Positions 1 through 12,886 of a stretch of DNA of 64,000 nucleotides are shown here, piece after piece. Positions within the stretch are counted from its first letter, which is position 1. Each line of letters starts with the position of its first letter. The DNA comes from Diadophis punctatus similis (taxonomy: Eukaryota; Chordata; Lepidosauria; Squamata; Dipsadidae): NCBI GenBank assembly GCA_023053685.1, contig JALIGW010000002.1, positions 163,138,534 through 163,202,533 on the forward strand, given 5' to 3'. The notes under the pieces were generated by a model, which saw only the letters and a list, made by a program, of their open reading frames with translations, ran no database searches and had not been told where the DNA came from. A program made the translations under genes and the position numbers.

Positions 1-182
1 GGTTTAGAGAGTCAGCATATTGCCCCCAACAATCTGGGTCCTCATTTTACCCACCTTGGAAGGATGGAAGGATGAGTCAACCTTGAGCCTGGTGAGATTT
101 GAACTGCCAAATTGCAGACAGCTGGCAGTCAGCAGAAGTAGCCTGCAGTACTGCACTCTAACCACTGTGGCACCACGGCTCA
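1..182 (-). mobile_element. tRNA-derived SINE (family B), antisense, cut by window edge
   Basis: Reads on the minus strand as the common squamate tRNA-derived SINE seen in full at 32.58 kb. The tRNA-like head, with a box A-like GGTGGCGCAGTGG block here degraded to a GTGGTGCCACAGTGG-type form, lies at the right. The body segment GACTCAGCCTTCCATCCTTC appears as its reverse complement near 75-100, and the 3' region (CAATATGCTGA) lies at 10-30. The 3' tail is cut off by the window start. It is a non-autonomous retroposon mobilised by a LINE and has no coding capacity. Family identity rests on four matching copies in this window. Confidence 0.85.
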
Positions 183-3114
183 TGATTATTATATAATAAT
201 TGGTGTATAATGATATCTAAAAATAAGTTTTCTAGATATCTCCATAGCTGTTAATATCATTTCTCATGACATTCTCTGGGCTATCTTGTGGACCCTGGCC
301 ATTCCTGTTGGAATGTGTCCAGAAGGTAGTGCTAGGGGATTATTGGTCAAATACAATAATTTATCCCACAATTATATTTTGTCTCCATCCTACCCAGTCT
401 GTGATGATCATTTGAAGTTTTATAATGGGACTATGCCATCCACTTCTACTACTGTTTCCCATCCAATTCCAAGAAAGTCACCAATAATTTTGATGCCTCC
501 TAATCTTTATAATGAGGGAAGCTTAAATGAAATCCAGACAAGCCAGTGATGTTAGTAGCAAAGAGAAAAGTGAGTCTGAGGTGAACCTTGCCCCAGATTG
601 CACTCCTCTGGAAAGAGTAGGTTCAGAATTTGGAGGTGCTCTTTAACCCTGAGCTGTCACTGGATTATACAAATTGATACTGGTGCACCAGAACGGTTCT
701 GCACTACTATGGTTCAGCACCACTACGGTTAGTGCACTAATTTTAACCCTTACAACCAGAATTTGCTGCCAGGCTGGACAAGATGGCAGCCAAGTTGAAA
801 ATTTCTATAGTTGCCATTTTGAAGAGAAAATACTAATCTATACCATGGAAAGCGAAATGGGAACAGCTACCTAAAAATAAAACCCAGATTTCAGGAATCA
901 TGAAAATCTAAGCAAATCCCCATTTCCCTTTAAAACATTGTTTTAGGTGTGATCAGTGTATTACTTGCGGTGAAAAAGGTTTAATTTTATAAATTTGCAA
1001 GACACTATTATTGTTTTATATGCTGTATAACTAAAACTATGATTCCTGAAGGTAAGTGATACATTTATTTCTACTTTATTCTTAACCCCCCAAAATAATT
1101 TGCTTTATTTACAGGAAGGGATCCACACAAACTCATTTGTCACTGTAGAGATTACAGCACAACATCCTTTGATAACTCCTGATCTATGGATCTTCATTAC
1201 TTTACTGTTTTATATGGAGGCTTACAAACCTAGAAAGAGTAAACAGGATATCTAAAGGTGCAGTCAACATAATGAGATCATCCGTCTCTATTCCATCTTT
1301 TTCATTTTTGAAAGCAGAAAGCCAGACCGCTGAGAAGGTGGCTTCTTATTACAGCAATATGGATCTTCTGCCTTCTTTCACAACACTGGAGGGCAGGAAT
1401 TGTACTGTTCTTATCTCAAAGGTCCAGAAGTTAGCGAGGAATTGATTTTAGATGAATCCCATCCACAGAAACTAATTGTTTAAGCCTCAAGCAGGGGATC
1501 TGCTATGGCCTTTCTTTGAAGATCTTTGAAAAGATGAAATACAAGTAAATGGAAAAATGGAACAAACATTTCCCTTATTTGTCCAAACTTCTCTCTCGCC
1601 CAACTTTTCCAAAGATAGTGAAAACTATAAACTATAAATTAAGTTTCTTTTTTGCTTGAAAGACATCCACCACATTCCATCTAGTGGTAGAGAATGGTTT
1701 TGAAATAATTGTGTCTCTTATATCAAATGAGAAAGTTTATTACTGTATTTATTACGAAGTCTAGAAAGGCAGGTTTTATCCAAGTGCTTGTTACAAAAGA
1801 CTGGCTTGTGGTACTATCAGAGAAATAAAAATCTTCCTTTTATGGACATTTTCACTAAAATTAAACAAGATTTCAAATTAATTGAGAACAATATATGTTA
1901 GTTTTATAACAGTGAGAGAGAAAATTATATTTTTGTTTTGCTTTTTTGTTGTTGTTCCAAGTGTGACTTAAAACTATTCCTAAAGCTATTTTCATATGTG
2001 TTGGTGCAAAAATATGCTGTAGCTTATTTCAGCTTAAATATTGGACCCAAGAAGTACTTGATAAGTGAATGTCAGTATTTGGGGAAACTAGTAGATGGAT
2101 ATATCTTGAATAGGATTGAGGATCCACCCACTGAATAGCATTTTTAATCAGAAGTAAATCTCTAAGCTGTATGTCTTGCTTATTGTACTCATTAGCTTGT
2201 AATGAGTATTATGCTGTACTTAGAGTCTGTACATGGTTCTAGGACAAGGATAATCAGCTTGGAGTGCAACTAGAAAATTGTTTGGCAATTTGATTGGTTT
2301 TCAAAATGTAATGAATTTTTTTCACAGTAATATGAAATAAAGGATTCTCTCTTTCTGTCTCTCGTGTGGGTGGATGCACACTTGCACAATTTTGAAAATG
2401 TTTCCCCCTCATACAATTAAACCTGTAAAAAAAATTCTACCACACTTTGCTTACAAATTAATAGGGACACCAGGAGTTAGATGAATAATTTTATAAGCCT
2501 GGATTTCTACTTATGTCTGATCCAGTGTATGAGCAATATTGTGAACAAAAATGACTCATGTACTGTAGCTCTACTTTTCAGACCAAGAATACTAAAGATA
2601 CAAGTGAGTAGGAATTGATAGCAAGAATAACAACTTTACACAGTATTTTCCAATATTAATTATGCTTCATATACGTTATATGAAGAGAATAATTCAGTTT
2701 GGGTACAGACATAACTTAAAGATGGTGTTTTACACGCAGGAGCAATTCCTGGAATTTTCAATTCAAGAGAGAGAACCTGTCATTGCTTAAGACCTTAGAA
2801 AATGCTACCTCAAAGTAGCCATATACAATGAAGCAATACTGTCATTAAGAGGTGGTATTATGTAAAGGGTAAGGTCAGGATTATTTCTAATTCTCTTTTA
2901 GATATGAAGGCTATCTGGCAAGTTGAAAAAATCTGTCTACCAATTTGCGTTGGACCAGTGTGGTAGATTGTGGTCAATAATCCTCAAAGAACAGGGCTTC
3001 ATCTTGCACTAGTTTGTTTCAAACGGATCATTATCATGATCTTTGGATAAATATTTGGAAAAAGAAAGTTTTCTTTTTTTTAATTACACAGTCCATAAAC
3101 TTTGATTTATATTA
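183..3114. other. Repeat-poor AT-rich interval, no gene recognised
   Basis: About 2.9 kb without a recognisable transposon or exon. The longest open frame is 87 codons at 286-549; it shows no known domain and has no clear splice sites around it. The stretch at about 2700-3060 is complex, non-repetitive sequence that could be intronic or intergenic. Confidence 0.5.
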
Positions 3115-3262
3115 AACTGAGCATAAGTGCACCAGCGTGCCTACCGTCCCTGTCCTAATGTTCTCTCTTATCAGTACCCATCTTATGTATATAAACAATG
3201 TTATATCTATGTATATTACCAATACGTTCTTGACAAAAACAAACAAACAAACAAACAAACAA
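3115..3262 (+). mobile_element. LINE 3' end, unassigned family, with AAAC tail
   Basis: A 5'-truncated retrotransposon end. The block from GCATAAGTGCACCAG to the ATGTATATTACCAA motif recurs almost identically at 4114-4250, where it follows readable reverse transcriptase C-terminal coding sequence. The copy ends in a tandem (AAAC)n tail at 3237-3262, the usual sign of target-primed reverse transcription. Superfamily is not certain; the companion copy points to a jockey/CR1-type LINE. Confidence 0.7.
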
Positions 3263-3847
3263 ATATACTAACACTGTCTAAAGTGATGTATTATCATGAG
3301 TGAAACACTTCTCAAGCAGTTCAAGTAGCTACATCCAGTGGAAGACATACAGTTGCTTCAAAGGCTGTCCAGTGTACAATGTCTCTACATGCACAGACAT
3401 GACACTGGTGATTCTACAGGAAATATGGTTCATGCTTACAATCAGGATCAGCATATGTAGGTAAGTGTTTCGAATTATGCAGCTGCTTTAAAATGGTGGG
3501 GAATGAGTTTGCATCAGATCAAAGCAGGTTGGATCTGCTTTGCAAAACACCGACTTCGGACACTCTAATAAATATCAGTTCCAAGGGACATCCCAATTCC
3601 AGGTGTACTTCCAGGTAACTTGATTTAAAGTATAGGCATACCTAAGTTACAACAGAGGCAGAAACTGAAACAGCAGGGAGAATAGATTTCAGAGATATAT
3701 TTGAGGTCCAGCATGTTTCATAAACTGTTTCTTCAGGGCAACTGACTCTTTAAAAAATGATTTCTCTCTTCAAAATGCTTGGGTATGTGTACTTATTGCC
3801 AAACTTTTAATAAACAACAATCAATTGCCTACATAACAATTCTAGCT

Positions 3848-4254
3848 TCAACAATAATTCATTGTATATGAATTCGTCCTTCCTGTCAACGACTGCTTCA
3901 GCTTCAACCACAATAATACACGAGCACACAACAGATACAAACTCAAAGTGAACCGCTCCAAACTCGACTGCAGAAAATACGACTTCAGCAACAGAGTGGT
4001 TAATGCCTGGAACTCACTACCTGACTCTGTGGTTTCCACCCCAAATCCCCAAAACTTTACCCTTAGACTGTCTACTGTTGACCTCACCCCATTCCTAAGA
4101 GGTCAGTAAGGGGCATGCATAAGCGCACCAGAGTGCCTACCGTCCCTGTCCAAATGTTCCCTTTTATTTGTACCCATCTTATGTATATAAATAATGTTAT
4201 ACTTATGTATATTACCAAATAAGTACTTGACAAAACAAATAAATAAAATAAAAA
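3848..4254 (+). mobile_element. LINE 3' end with reverse transcriptase C-terminal remnant
   Basis: The plus strand reads through a C-terminal LINE segment with the motif NRVVNAWNSLPDSVV, the conserved WNSLP block found near the end of many jockey/CR1/L2 ORF2 proteins. It ends at a stop about 4107. The 3' UTR that follows matches 3115-3262 and finishes in an AAAT-rich tail. The copy is strongly 5' truncated, so no polymerase or endonuclease core is present. The minus-strand 79-codon frame here is only a shadow. The family is not one I can name with confidence; CR1-like or R4-like are both possible. Confidence 0.75.
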
Positions 4255-6835
4255 TTCCTAAGTAAACTCCAGCCTAAATTTTTCCACCCTCCTTTCTAAT
4301 AAAAGTAGTCTATTATTCTTACAAATTGGTATCCTTATCCATTTGAGACACTTCAGTCCTGGGGCCAAAGGTTGAATCTAAGTATTCCCTCCCAAAAGTA
4401 TGATTCTGGGTTATTGATATTGCACCAATCACAAAAAAGATGGACAGAATCATGCACAGGTTGGGAAAGGCTACCGCATGAAAGCAAATAAATATCTGCT
4501 TTGTGGCAGGTGTTCTCCTTTAAGTTGATTTTTTACAAGGAAAAACTGGATTACAATGGAAACAAAGGTTTCCTACACTGAAGCAATGTGATGGCGTGTG
4601 TGTGTGTGTGCATGCGCGCGCTCCAGATAAAGTACAGGATAAGTAATCACTACACATACATATGAATGTATGCGCGACAATCTAGGTATATTGAGAAAAC
4701 ACTGCTGTAGGTAAGGTGATTTAGCAGAATATGCTGCATTATGCAATGGACAGACTAAGGGAACTATAAAATTCTATTTCAGCAATTTGTGTCAAAGTGT
4801 AAACTTAGAGAAGGAGCAGTGGCCCAATTAATCAATAAAAAAATGAAAGCATAAATTAATAATGTTGATATATGGATGTCTAGTTATTATGGTGCAATTC
4901 AGAAATAAAATCATTTCATTAAAGGTCATTTAATATTAATCAGATTATAGAAAAGAGAAGCTAAGAATAGTTATCAAAAGCATTTGTCAGATGTTGGATT
5001 CCTGCACCAATATTGATTTTCACAGTGCTGAAATCTTTGTGAGATCTACATTGAATTCCCTGCCTGACCGGGTGGTAAGGGCCAATGTATGGGGCGGCGG
5101 GGGTTATCCATGGTTATGGAAAGTATACTCACTATGAGAAGGGGAATTTAATTGGGCAAGACAGTCTTGCTCTGAACATTCCTGTGCTGTTTTGTTCCTG
5201 AAGAATGTGAGGCTTTAGGTAGATGTGTTATGCTTAAATGTGTGCACTTTGTTCATGCTGTTGTACACCTTTGATACAGCTCATAGCACATTTTGCTGCA
5301 AAACCATTTCAAGTATTGGCGTCTGACTTTTGATCTGTTTACTTAATTTTTTATTTAGTACTTCAGATGTAAAAGGAAAAGTTGTTTTGCTGACCAAGTA
5401 TGACTCATGAGTTCTCTTTTGTTCTGAATGTTATTTAGTTTTAGGGTATAAATCCAGCAAGGATTTTAATTCTCTTTTCTTTGTGTACAAATTATAATTC
5501 TTTTGTTTGATTTTTGGCAGTCAGTGGGGGGGGAGGGCACTTTCAGAATAACCTTTGAACATTGGTATATAGAGAAAGCAGATAATGGCCCCAAATATAA
5601 GATTAGATTTAGGACTGGATATTCAACTTTTTTTTCTGTAGAAAATTTTTACAGTAGAAGAAAGCTCTCAGGTTCCCTCAGTGATTATAGAACTGGCTTG
5701 GATATTCTTCTTGTATTGATGTTTCTCAATCAGGGGATTGTGCACAACATAAAAGGGTAGATTTTGCAGATGTTTCATTACCCAACTTTCAGAGTATTTC
5801 TTTGGCTTTTTTTTTTGCCTACAGCCTTTGAGCTTCTCCTATATGTCTGTTTTCTTCCTGGCATCAATATACAGTTACTCTCAGCCATAAATCATCTTAC
5901 TTTATGGCTTGCCATTTATTAGACTGGTATACAGTTGTTGGTTACTTGCTGTAGTTGCTTAGCTGAATCCCTCAAATAAGCTCTGTAGTTTTACAATCCT
6001 GACATTTAAGCTGTGCACTTTGTGCCATCCAGCTTCCAGGCAGGCTAGATCAACTTTTAATTGAAGTATTTAATATCTTCTCTTAGTTTTTAGTAATTTC
6101 CAGGGTTTTTTAAAATTTTCTCTGTAAAACACATTAATTACATTTCCTTTATTGCATCTTTGAAAAAGCAAACAGCTAATGGGTACAGGAGAGATCAGTT
6201 GTTGTGCACGTAGAAGTTATTTCCATAAAATAGAATCCGTCCATTTCAGAATATATTTTGCATGAGCTGCAGTGTAATTCTTGGAAAAGAAGAAAAATCT
6301 GATTGCAGTCCATAGTGCAGCTTCAGTCTACTGTAGGGGCAAACCTGTTGCTCCGTGTAATGTGTGCAGTTAATAAAAAGAAATAAAATTCTAGAATAGA
6401 ATTTTAAAATAGAATTCTGCTTGGGAAGAATGACCAGCACACCTCAACCAAACATGGATTTATTCAACAGGAAAGAAGACCTCTAAAGAGGTCAGGTAAA
6501 GGTGCTTGTACAGAATTAATCTAAGGCAACCAAGCTTGCACAAGAACTCTTCAGGATATAAATATTGTTCCTGCTTATTTATCAAACCTAATTGTCAGAC
6601 TTATTGGCATGATATAAATAAATTCAGATGAAAACATAAAAAGTGATAATGAATGGAAACTTTGTGTAATGTCCAATGTTAACAAATGTTAGGAACGGTC
6701 ATTCAAGAACATCTAAAAGCCCTAGGTTCCCTAGAGTACTTTAGAAGATACTTATAATTCTAAAATAGTTGTTCTTCCAGTCAGATGACAATTATTTCAT
6801 CTGTGTGCAGGGCTGTATAAGAGGACCTTGTACAC
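4255..6835. other. Mostly unique AT-rich interval
   Basis: No gene recognised. A short TG tract followed by CG dinucleotides lies at 4596-4620, and a G-rich run at about 5090-5102. A faint LNSLPDRVV-like reading near 5050-5085 may be a tiny LINE relic. Open frames of 85 codons (5503-5760) and 64 codons (6246-6440, minus) show no known family. Confidence 0.5.
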
Positions 6836-7140
6836 CAGAGGTGGATTTCAGCAGGTTCTGACCAGTTCTGGAGAACCGGTAGTGGAAATTTTGAGTAGTT
6901 CGGAGAACTGGTAAATACTACCTCTGACTGGCCCCGCTCCATCTATTTTCTGCCTCCCGAGTCCCAGCTGATCGGGAGGAAATGGGGATTTTACAGTAAC
7001 CTTCCCCTGGAGTGGGGTAGGAATGGAGATTTTACAGTATCCTTCCCCTGCCACACCCACCAAGCCATGACCAAGCCATGCCATGCCCACCAAGCCACGC
7101 CCACAGAACTGGCAGTAAACAATTTTGAATCCCACCACTG
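6836..7140 (+). mobile_element. hAT-type MITE with perfect 8-bp target duplication
   Basis: A 305-bp non-autonomous DNA transposon. It begins CAGAGGTGGATTTCAGC and ends GAATCCCACCACTG, giving imperfect CAG...CTG terminal inverted repeats typical of hAT elements. The 8-bp sequence TTGTACAC is duplicated exactly at 6828-6835 and 7141-7148. The interior contains repeated CCACCAAGCCA-type blocks and no transposase, so mobility would have depended on a hAT transposase elsewhere. A truncated relative lies at 54.19-54.35 kb. The 95- and 100-codon minus-strand frames across it are not genes. Confidence 0.88.
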
Positions 7141-7148
7141 TTGTACAC

Positions 7149-7970
7149 ATCTTACTGCGGTTAATTCCCCTAAGAAACTGCAGAGTGATTGAACCCCACC
7201 CAAGTCATTTAAATGATTTATTAGCACATGGAATTTCCTATGGATGACTATGTCTATGCCATGTGTCTTGGAGAACATCTGAAAAGGAGGGGAGAAATAT
7301 TTGGAAGGAACTGGGAATGGTTGGGCGCTCTGATGCTATAGGCTATAGGCTCTTTACTTACATGTGCTTCGTGCAGGTCAGTCGATTTCAGCCTCACCAC
7401 ATGAGCAAAGCTGCTTAGGGAATGGAGGGAAGAAGATTAAGAGAATTCCCAAGAGAGACATATGTATAATTAATATATGTGGTAGTAGCATAGCCCATTA
7501 AAAAGCCTATAAGCTCTCCCATGGAGAGCAAAAAGGAACAGAACAGAACAACTAGGTTCTTCCCTAGTTTCCTGATTGCTGGAAATAGGGTAGGGATACA
7601 AGTATACATGATGCATGACTTGACCAACCCACTGGCCTGTCCTAACTCAAATCTACACTAAAATTCATAAATATCGCATTTGGTACCATCTACATAGTTT
7701 GCTCTCTAATTCTGGAGGTTGAAACCTGGTTTAAAGCTTCCCTTGTTGATATTAGCATAGCCCAGAAAACTAAGCACAGTTAGACCTGGGAAGTTTAAAA
7801 AATATCATTCCAAAAATAGTACTAGGAAATCACTGACTTACTGTTGCCAAGAAAACCACCCAGCTAGAAAGACTTTTAATTTTCTCTGCCCTTTAAAAGT
7901 GAAATCAAGGCACTTTTCTTTCTTTCTGCAGGACAGAAGTGTTCACCCGTGGAAATTAATATGGGGCCTG
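7149..7970. other. Unique interval, no gene seen
   Basis: About 820 bp of non-repetitive sequence between a hAT MITE and a TG microsatellite. Only short open frames with no recognisable domain occur. Confidence 0.45.
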
Positions 7971-7974
7971 CAGA

Positions 7975-7977
<3 letters not shown>

Positions 7978-8044
<67 letters not shown>
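7978..8044. repeat. (TG)n microsatellite
   Basis: About 33 uninterrupted TG units. The array directly precedes the mariner transposase fragment and is read through in the same frame as Val-Cys repeats, which makes a misleading 131-codon open frame. Confidence 0.97.
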
Positions 8045-8045
<1 letters not shown>

Positions 8046-8072
8046 ATACACACTTGTCACTGGAATAATAAT

Positions 8073-8404
8073 CCTCCATACTCACCAGATTTAGCGCCTT
8101 CAGACTATCATCTTTTCGGCCCCATGAAAGAGGGTTTGAGAGGCAAACATTATTCCAGTGACGAGGAAGTGAAAACTGAAGTGAAGAAGTGGCTCAAGGA
8201 ACAGTCAACAAAATTTTACGAGGCAGGGATACATGCTCTCATTCGAAGGTGGAACATTGCTATTGAGAGAAACTGTGACTATGTTGAGAAGTAGGGATGT
8301 GATCCATAGAGTACCAGCTTCATTTTGATGTATGCTACATGTTCCTGTGTTGGAAATTATACCTGTCCTAAAGAAAATGGCATTACTTTTTGACTCACCC
8401 TCGT
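8073..8404 (+). mobile_element. Mariner transposase C-terminus and 3' terminal repeat
   Basis: The plus-strand frame from about 8073 to the stop at 8292-8294 encodes a Tc1/mariner transposase C-terminus. It contains PYSPDLAPSDYHLF, whose last Asp (codon 8103-8105) is the third catalytic acidic residue of the D,D34D triad. The motifs LRGKHYSSDEEV and ending DYVEK are also family-typical. The frame is open for about 70 codons without damage. Downstream UTR ends at 8379-8404 in a mariner-like right terminal repeat (TTTTTGACTCACCCTCGT). The N-terminal DNA-binding domain, first two catalytic Asp residues and left terminus are missing; sequence to the left is a TG array. No TA duplication is visible at the right edge. 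It cannot encode an active enzyme. Confidence 0.88.
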
Positions 8405-8445
8405 TTGCGTGTGTGTGTGAGTGTATGTATGTATGTATTTATTTA

Positions 8446-8930
8446 TTTAGACGCTCTTATAGGCCGCCCAATCCCGTGGGACTCAGGGCAGCATACAACA
8501 TGAATAAGAAACGTACATTTAAAAACAATAATCATAATTTAAATTAAAAAATATAATTAAAAAAACATTATAAACGCAACGTTCAGGGGGGAATCTGATT
8601 TTCCTATTCACCCCATCTGCCGGAAGAGCCATGTTTTTAAGGCTTTACGGAAGGCCAGCAGGGTGGGGATGGTCCGGATCTCTGGTGGAAGTTGGTTCCA
8701 GAGGGACGGGGCTCCCACAGAGAAGGCCCTTCCCCGTGGCCCCGCCAACCGACATTGTTTGGCCGATGGGACCCGGAGGAGGCCCTCTCTGTGGGACCTA
8801 ACCGGTCTTAGGGAAGTATGTGGTAGGATGCGGTCCGCAGGTAACCTGGCCCTGAGCCATGTAGGGCTTTAAAGGTCAAAACCAACACCTTGAATTGCAA
8901 CCGGAGACTAATTGGCAACCAATTGGTGTG
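8446..8930 (-). mobile_element. L2-clade LINE 3' end, antisense
   Basis: On the minus strand this is a 5'-truncated L2-like LINE. It runs from ORF2 C-terminal coding sequence (regions equivalent to LWNQLPPEIRTIP and LLAFRKA in better copies) through the 3' end CTGAGT-CCCACGGGATTGGGCGGC to an AAAT tail at about 8436-8455. The same segment occurs at 41.6, 52.5 and 56.8 kb. The reading frame is interrupted. A TATG/TG-rich stretch joins its tail to the end of the mariner fragment. Confidence 0.85.
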
Positions 8931-8935
8931 TGTGT

Positions 8936-11900
8936 GTGTATTCCTGTTCAATTGTGAGATATATCTTGTACAATTGGAAGTAATGAACACAACAAAACTG
9001 AAATCTGTTGCACACACTCAGCTTGGACTTAAATCTTACTGATGTTAGTGAGATTGTAAGCAGATCTGAAAAGGGATTACATTGCCAACCACCAAAATTA
9101 AAGTCAGTTGCACTTACCCCAGAGACTAACAGAAGGCCAGCATAAAAAACTTGAAATTCCCCTTGCAACCAGATCACCTGCCAAGATCAGGCCAATAACA
9201 CTATTTTTGAATTACATTTGCTCTGTCCCTTTAAAAAGGTACTTTCTTTTTTTTTTTACTCTGGGTAATTGTCACAGAAGCACAGAATAATAAAATAGCA
9301 AAGCACAAATAAAAACTAACAAGGTGTTAGCTTGTACACTTAGAAGCCTTTAATGGGCAAATAGTTATTTATTTTAAAAATAATAATAAATAATGCAGAA
9401 TTATCTCCTGTATATTAAAAAAATGTCTGTACATAATTACACAATGTAACAAAGTACCTATCCACTTTCTTGAACAGTTCTCATCTTTGGGTTAGATTTT
9501 CAGTCAAGGACAGGACAAATAAGAACAATGCAATGATTCAGACCCGATTTCCAAAAGGTGCTTCAGTGTTTGCAACTGTGCAAGTACAGCACCTGTCATG
9601 CAGGATCGTGCAGCTGTTTTCAATAATGTCAGACAGGTGCTACATTTGTGCTCCTGTGTCTCCCAACCACCTTTTGGGAATCAATGCTGAAATGTTGCAC
9701 AGCGCTCCTACAAATTTATACTTGATCTATTTCTTTCCAAGAACATGAAAACCAACCTTCCAGCATCCCTTGGGTCTCCAGCCATGCCTGTCAATATAAC
9801 ATGAAAGAAAGGGAAAATTTAATATAGAAAGTAACATCTGCATGCAGGACACAGCAGAAAGAACTGTTGACAATGACATTCTTCTTTCATCCTTTGAAAC
9901 AGAGAGTCATGTTGAGAAATAGCTCTGCAAAGTGCAAGAAGAGAAAAAATGACAGGAAAGGGACGAGGCATCTGAAAGCTTAAGATTCCCAGCAACCAGC
10001 GTCTAATGTCCTCCTGCATGTCAAGCAAAGGAGCCGGGGGTTGATCTGTTAATCCAGAGGTGCAACACTGCAGCTTTACTGCTCCAGGCAGGTGATGTGA
10101 TACCACATCAAGTGTCTCAAGGTGCCGGTGCGCTTCTACTTAGCTCTATGAAGTCTCTGCTGCTGATCTTCACCCTGTTCAACTTCAGAGCTCACACAAC
10201 ATACTGATCCATAAAACACAGTTTACAAACCTTAATGGCTGGGTTTGACACCCTAAATCACTGGTCCACAAGTCACATTACTATGTAGAATGTTGTGGGA
10301 GCTCAGTCAATTAATCTTCTACTGAGAATCTGCAGACTAAACTTTTCCTTGCTATCCTGCCCTTTGTTAGTCACTGTTCCTACTGCCATTACTATTTCAG
10401 CAAGTTGCTGAAGCTTATGTCATTTGTTCCTGAAATGGCTTCCTCCTGATTTATCTTATGGCCCTGATTCTTTGGGACACTGATCATAGTAAATCCTGAC
10501 CAACTCAGACACTCGAGTTGCTTTTACATTCATTGTTCAGCATCCCAGAATGAATGTCCCAGTTTTTGACAAATTGGGGTGAGAAATAAATGACCTAAGC
10601 AACATGTCAATTGTTTTTCCTAATACATTATCAAACTATAGAGGTGATTTGAATGTGGCTATGTAAACATGCCACAAGATGCCAATTAGTTGGCTGTTAT
10701 AGATGAGCTTTTTGTTTCCTCAATTGTGTAAGTCCCCAAACAACTTTTCCTTCAAATCAGTAAAATCAGGGGATGAAAATCCTAATGAGAATGTCATGAG
10801 AGTAAAGCTAATGGGCTCTGACTGGTGAAAAATGAGTCTTCTCAACTGACTACTTTTCTTACAGTAGATCATTTTGATGGGGGTTGCAGGACATAGCATT
10901 GCATCAATTTCACCTTCAAGAATATTATTTATGTTCTTTGGCATCTACAGGCAGCCTAGGAAAAACAACAGCAATGCTTCCTTTTTGTTGTTGCATCACC
11001 GACAAAGCTCGTTATGAAAAATAATTGAGAAACAACCTCTCTGTTTTTGGTAAAGCAGAAATATAATTGCATTTTAGCACTTTCAGGTCAAACTTCAAGG
11101 TCTGGGGAAAGACGTATATTGTTAGCACATAAGAAAAAGATGTGTGAATGACACATCACTTAAGAACAAATACAAAGACAATCAAGCATGTTGCTTATCA
11201 TTTGTTCATCACATGCAAAGCATTATGACTTCCAAGCATCAGTCAGAAGCAATGGTAACTTTGTACCACTCCATGTCGCTCTATGTTATTGTTAAGCACA
11301 CTTGAGCTGTTGGTGCCAATGTCAAGCCAATACAAGACAGCATTATGGCAATGTAGACAATATCAATCTGGCATTTAAGTTCCTGATGCATGAACCTCTT
11401 GTGTCTTTCAGCATAGACCACTTGTTAGAAGCAGGACTCTTGGGATTCTGGATCATTGTGGATTGGAAGCTTGTCAGGTTCCAGGTGATGACCATTGTAC
11501 AAGACTGTGTACCTATAAAAAGGGGGGAAATGACATTAGAAACCAATGAAAGAAATGCCTTGAGTGTCCCTGTATGAAGTTCTAGGCTGCATTTTCTTCA
11601 TGAAGATCCTCTATGCTTTACTTTCCAAGAACCTGAAAATCCAAATTTAAAATTAAATAGGTGGCTGCTCTTCTCAAGAGCCACTATCATGCAGTCCTTC
11701 GCATATGTTTTTATTGAGACTATGAGCTGAAATATCAAGAATATTAAAAAAACAGAGATACTGTTGTCTAATTTCCTTTTTTTACTAATGTTATTAAATA
11801 TACAACTCGGGATTTCTTTAACACAACTTTGTAGGATTAATCAACGTTTTCTTGTGCTTTTTCCTCAGAATGAATGAGCTTGAATTGCCTCTCCTTTTTC

Positions 11901-12880
11901 TGAGAACTGCAGTTTATCACAGTTACACATAGGAGGACCTAATACATAATAATCTGTGATGGTAGAATTGGTTCCCCCCCCCCCTTACGGGCTATGGATG
12001 AAAATGGACAGCTCTGTTATTCAGTAAAGCAAATTTAAGATGAAATATGCATCATTTAAATGTTTCTCACTGTTATCTCAGATACCCCTTTTCTTCAGCA
12101 CTTTCCACAGCATATAAAAATACCAAGGTCCACAGTATTCTCCATGGTATATCAAGAAGGTTGCTCTTTCTGACCCAGGAATATTTTGTGATAACCACTT
12201 ATGAATACAATAGTTGACAAACCAAAAAGCTTGATTTGATTTGTAAGTGATCCCGATTTTTTTCTTCTACTCTATTCAGAGAATTTATGTGATGGGAAAG
12301 GACATCGGGTGGTTAATATTCAAAAATGGAATTCTTCAATTTGGAGAAGTATTCTAGGACTTTGAGAAAGCAGCAGGAGATCTTCAAAAATAGCAGATGG
12401 ACTTTTCCACCTTATTTTTAGATAGATCAGTCCATCTATTAGGAAGATTGTGAAAAAGAAGATCAAACAGTTCACCGAAACCCTCCATTTATGTATTCAC
12501 TGATAAATGAAGACTTGGGTATAATTTAATTTCTAAGATGATCTAACCTACCCCCCCCCAATTAATGACATTAGGCATGAACTTAGTTTGCTTGGCCATA
12601 TTTACCATGCTGGAAACAATGTGCTTTCAGGCCTCTAAAGTCTACATATCTTCAGTTCCAAAGAAAAATTATTATATAGCAATAATGCTTCAAAGAGAAA
12701 AAGGTGATTTAGGGTATGCAGGGGCACTCAAATGCTGTTTGATTTAAGGAGATGCTGATGGGTATGATGTATGTTTGGAAATTCTCTTCCTCTTTTCTAG
12801 CTCAGATCCATGATCAGTTCTAGTCTTAAGAAACTCATCCTCTCCTAATAATAATAGTACTAGGAGAGACATTGCAATAC
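8936..12880. other. Large repeat-poor interval, no gene recognised
   Basis: Nearly 4 kb with no clear transposon. The block 9460-9750 is complex and contains a loose inverted repeat (CCAAAAGGTG near 9550, CACCTTTTGG near 9670). It includes a 92-codon open frame without known domain. Poly-C runs occur at about 11976-11986 and 12551-12559. Codon-like conservation cannot be judged without comparison. Intron or intergenic DNA is the simplest reading. Confidence 0.45.
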
Positions 12881-12886
12881 AATGAA

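Noticed and set aside
5040..5090. LINE relic reading LNSLPDRVV
   Set aside because: Only about ten residues match a common LINE motif; too short to annotate.
7899..8294. A 131-codon frame as one gene
   Set aside because: The N-terminal part is translated TG microsatellite; only the C-terminal mariner portion is real transposase sequence.
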